From NCBI GenBank assembly GCA_018971455.1, contig JAGXAV010000075.1:1-8114 (forward strand): a DNA stretch of 8,114 bases. The letters run 5' to 3'. This stretch comes from Rhodospirillales bacterium (GTDB lineage Bacteria > Pseudomonadota > Alphaproteobacteria > Acetobacterales > Acetobacteraceae). Of the stretch, positions 6,703 through 8,114 are shown one piece after another. Position 1 is the first letter of the stretch. The number at the start of each line of letters is the position of its first letter. The notes below the pieces were generated by a model. The model did no database searches. It was not told where the DNA came from and saw only the letters and a program-made list of their open reading frames with translations. The translations under genes and the position numbers were made by a program.

Positions 6703-7959
6703 TCAGCCTTTGGCCGCTCGGGCGCGCGTCCCGCGCGGCGCCTGCCCGGTGATTTCGCCGATCAGCTCTTCGTAGGCCGCCAGATGCCCCTCCATGTCCA
6801 GCGTCGCCTCGGCATGGCGGCGCGCGCCCTGGCGGATGCGCCGGTCGAGCCGGGGGTTCTCCAACAGGTCGAGAATCCGCCTGGCCAGCGCCGCGGAATC
6901 CAGCCCCGGCGTCAACAGCCCGGTCCTGCCCTCGGTCAGGAACTCCCGCACCGGCTCGACATCCGCCCCGATCACCGCGCACCCGCAGGCCAGCGCCTCG
7001 CGCAGCGACCATGAGGGCACGAACGGGTAGGTCAGATAGACATGCGCATCCGAGCGTTGCAGCAGGGCCAGATAGGTGTCGTAGGGAACCTGGCCCGGCA
7101 TCAGCACGCGGGACATGTCGTACTGGCCGGCCAGTTCGCCGGTCAGCCGCTCGCGCCAGTTGCCCTGCGGCAGGCGCGCGCCGTAGCTGACATCGTCGCC
7201 GCCGACCATCACCACCTTCACGTCCGGGCGCGCCCGCAGCAGCGCCGGCAGGGCGCGCATGACGACGTGGAACCCCCGATAGGGCTCGAGGTTGCGCGCC
7301 ACGTAGGTCACCAGCTTCTCGCCCGGCGCGACGACGAAATCGCCGATGGCGAGCGGCGCCGCGCGCACCGCGGCATTGGGCCGGCACAGATCGAGCCGCG
7401 CCCCCTCCGGCACCAGGCGGATCCGGCGCTGCGCCCAGTCGGGGTAGCGCGAGAGCTGCCAGCGCGTCGGCGTCTGCCCGTGCTGGTCGAGCGCCAGCGC
7501 CAGCAGGTTCACGCCGTTCATCGCGCGGATGCGCAGGAACTGCTCCGGCCCGATCGGGAACTCCGGGTCGTAGGCGGTGTCCTGCCCGTAGGGCGAGTAG
7601 AAGAACTCGAAATAGCCGAGCATCGGCACGCCCGGCCAGACATCGGGCAGGCCCAGCATCTCGCCCCAGCCATGGTGGCCGATGATGATGTCGGGCGTGA
7701 AGCCGAGGCTGCGCAGATTGACCGCCAGCCCGTAGACGATCTCGGCGCGCCGCGCGGCGAGATCGAAATCGCGGATATGCGGATGCACGCCATCCTGGCT
7801 GGTGCGCGCCAGCTGGTAGTTCACCCGCCGCACGCCGGCGATCGCGTTGTTGTTGGGCTCGGAAATGAAAACGATCTCGTGCCCGCCGCGGCGTAGCAGG
7901 TGCATGACGATGTGCAGGTACTGGCCCGGGAAGTTCTGGTGGACGAAAAGGAATTTCAC
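6703..7959 (-). CDS. Family 4 glycosyltransferase (GT-B fold)
   Basis: The 418-residue protein is predicted to transfer a sugar from a nucleotide-sugar donor during polysaccharide or glycoconjugate synthesis at the cytoplasmic face. The N-terminal acceptor domain starts with KFLFVHQNFPGQYLH and contains HPHIRDFDLAARRA (59-72), IIIGHHGWGEMLGLPDVWPG (91-110) and GYFEFFYSPYGQDT (115-128), characteristic of the Glyco_trans_4_3 type. The C-terminal donor domain (about 200-400) contains YVARNLEPYRGFHVVMRALP (219-238) and SWSLREALACGCAVIGADVEPVREF (316-340). Of the classic EX7E motif only the second Glu is present (E321); the first position is Phe313, which seems normal for this TYPFVxSWS subgroup. 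The start is GTG at 7959, chosen because the family N-terminus begins there. Longer in-frame starts (up to 8103) would overlap the end of the upstream gene. The Shine-Dalgarno is weak (GGCGGGCG just upstream). It lies 37 bp after the upstream gene's stop, suggesting one operon. Donor and acceptor are unknown. Confidence 0.87.
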   Translation of the reverse strand: MKFLFVHQNFPGQYLHIVMHLLRRGGHEIVFISEPNNNAIAGVRRVNYQLARTSQDGVHPHIRDFDLAARRAEIVYGLAVNLRSLGFTPDIIIGHHGWGEMLGLPDVWPGVPMLGYFEFFYSPYGQDTAYDPEFPIGPEQFLRIRAMNGVNLLALALDQHGQTPTRWQLSRYPDWAQRRIRLVPEGARLDLCRPNAAVRAAPLAIGDFVVAPGEKLVTYVARNLEPYRGFHVVMRALPALLRARPDVKVVMVGGDDVSYGARLPQGNWRERLTGELAGQYDMSRVLMPGQVPYDTYLALLQRSDAHVYLTYPFVPSWSLREALACGCAVIGADVEPVREFLTEGRTGLLTPGLDSAALARRILDLLENPRLDRRIRQGARRHAEATLDMEGHLAAYEELIGEITGQAPRGTRARAAKG

Positions 7960-7996
7960 CGCCCGCCGCCCGCGCCTGGCGCCTTCACCCGCGCGC

Positions 7997-8114
7997 TCAC
8001 CCGCGCCGGCGGCCGCCGGCCCTGGGGCCGCCAGCCTTCGGATCGCCAGCCTTGGAGTCACCAGTCTTGGGCTCACCTGCCTTGGCGCCGCCCGACTTGC
8101 CACCGCCCGACTTG
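7997..8114 (-). CDS. C-terminal tail of an unidentified protein with Lys/Gly-rich pentapeptide repeats (5' part outside window)
   Basis: Reading leftward from 8113, an open frame of 38 codons ends in TGA at 7999-7997. It encodes pentapeptide-like units KSGGG, KSGGA, KAGEP, KTGDS, KAGDP, KAGGP and RAGGR, ending in a basic RRRG-type terminus. This looks like a disordered, positively charged tail on a protein whose body lies beyond the right edge. The frame is preferred over the overlapping one that joins the glycosyltransferase, because it shows regular codon-level repetition, stops cleanly and leaves a 37-bp gap to the next GTG. The function cannot be told from the tail. The neighbouring glycosyltransferase makes a cell-surface polysaccharide role possible, but this is only context. 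Confidence 0.6.
   Translation of the reverse strand, partial: KSGGGKSGGAKAGEPKTGDSKAGDPKAGGPRAGGRRRG
8009..8113 (-). repeat. Degenerate 15-bp tandem repeat, about seven copies, continuing off the right edge
   Basis: On the - strand successive 15-base units start with AAG (once AGG), for example AAGGCTGGCGATCCG and AAGGCTGGCGGCCCC. Seven units fit between 8113 and 8009, giving the K-[AST]-G-x-x pentapeptides of the truncated gene's tail. The copies differ mainly in third positions and in the last two codons, so the array is old or under selection at the protein level. Its full length lies outside the window. Confidence 0.7.

Noticed and set aside
7042..7896. 284-codon open frame on + opposite the glycosyltransferase
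   Set aside because: Arg/His/Gln-rich antisense shadow; the - strand has clear GT4 motifs.
7960..8103. 48-residue N-terminal extension of the glycosyltransferase
   Set aside because: The extension lies over the repeat tail of the upstream gene in another frame. The family N-terminus begins at the GTG at 7959.
1..8114. Mobile elements, CRISPR arrays, toxin-antitoxin or defence genes
   Set aside because: No transposase, integrase, direct-repeat/spacer array, attachment-site duplication at the tRNA or defence-like domain was seen. The sequence downstream of the tRNA shows no obvious repeat of its 3' end.

Overview
The window is GC-rich DNA from a bacterium, most likely an alphaproteobacterium. 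The pyrophosphatases, the GYD-domain protein and the tRNA all look alphaproteobacterial, possibly Hyphomicrobiales. That placement rests on remembered family resemblance, not a search. Genes are densely packed, most have clear Shine-Dalgarno sequences, and no insertion sequence, phage gene, CRISPR array or compositional break is visible. It reads as an ordinary chromosomal region of mostly housekeeping metabolism.

Left part (1-3439). The 3' end of a DsbA/FrnE-type thioredoxin-fold gene (+) converges on a gene for a thiamine-diphosphate (TPP) enzyme of the acetolactate synthase/benzoylformate decarboxylase superfamily (-). A 77-bp divergent promoter region separates the TPP gene from a CtBP-like D-2-hydroxyacid dehydrogenase (+). 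The TPP enzyme should act on 2-oxo acids and the dehydrogenase should interconvert 2-oxo and 2-hydroxy acids, so the pair could share a pathway, but the substrates cannot be read from sequence. The dehydrogenase converges on a small GYD-domain protein gene (-), with a strong GC hairpin between them.

Middle (3440-6667). A CAT-anticodon tRNA (-), probably tRNA-Ile2, is followed by two pyrophosphate-hydrolysing enzymes in the same direction. The first is the membrane proton-pumping pyrophosphatase HppA, with the K+-independent signature. The second is the soluble family I inorganic pyrophosphatase Ppa, with all expected catalytic residues. The 131 bp between them holds a perfect 15-bp stem-loop without a T-tract, which could be a terminator, attenuator or mRNA-stability element. 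One enzyme conserves the energy of PPi hydrolysis as a proton gradient and the other releases it as heat, so their relative expression matters.

Right part (6668-8114). A family 4 glycosyltransferase (-, GTG start) lies downstream of a gene of which only the 3' end is present. That gene ends in a lysine/glycine-rich tail built from a degenerate 15-bp tandem repeat (pentapeptides of the type KAGDP) that runs off the right edge. The two are probably co-transcribed. No clearly new multi-gene system is visible. The points most worth a second look are the hppA-ppa arrangement with its intervening hairpin, the uncharacterised TPP enzyme/dehydrogenase pair, and the repeat-tailed protein.
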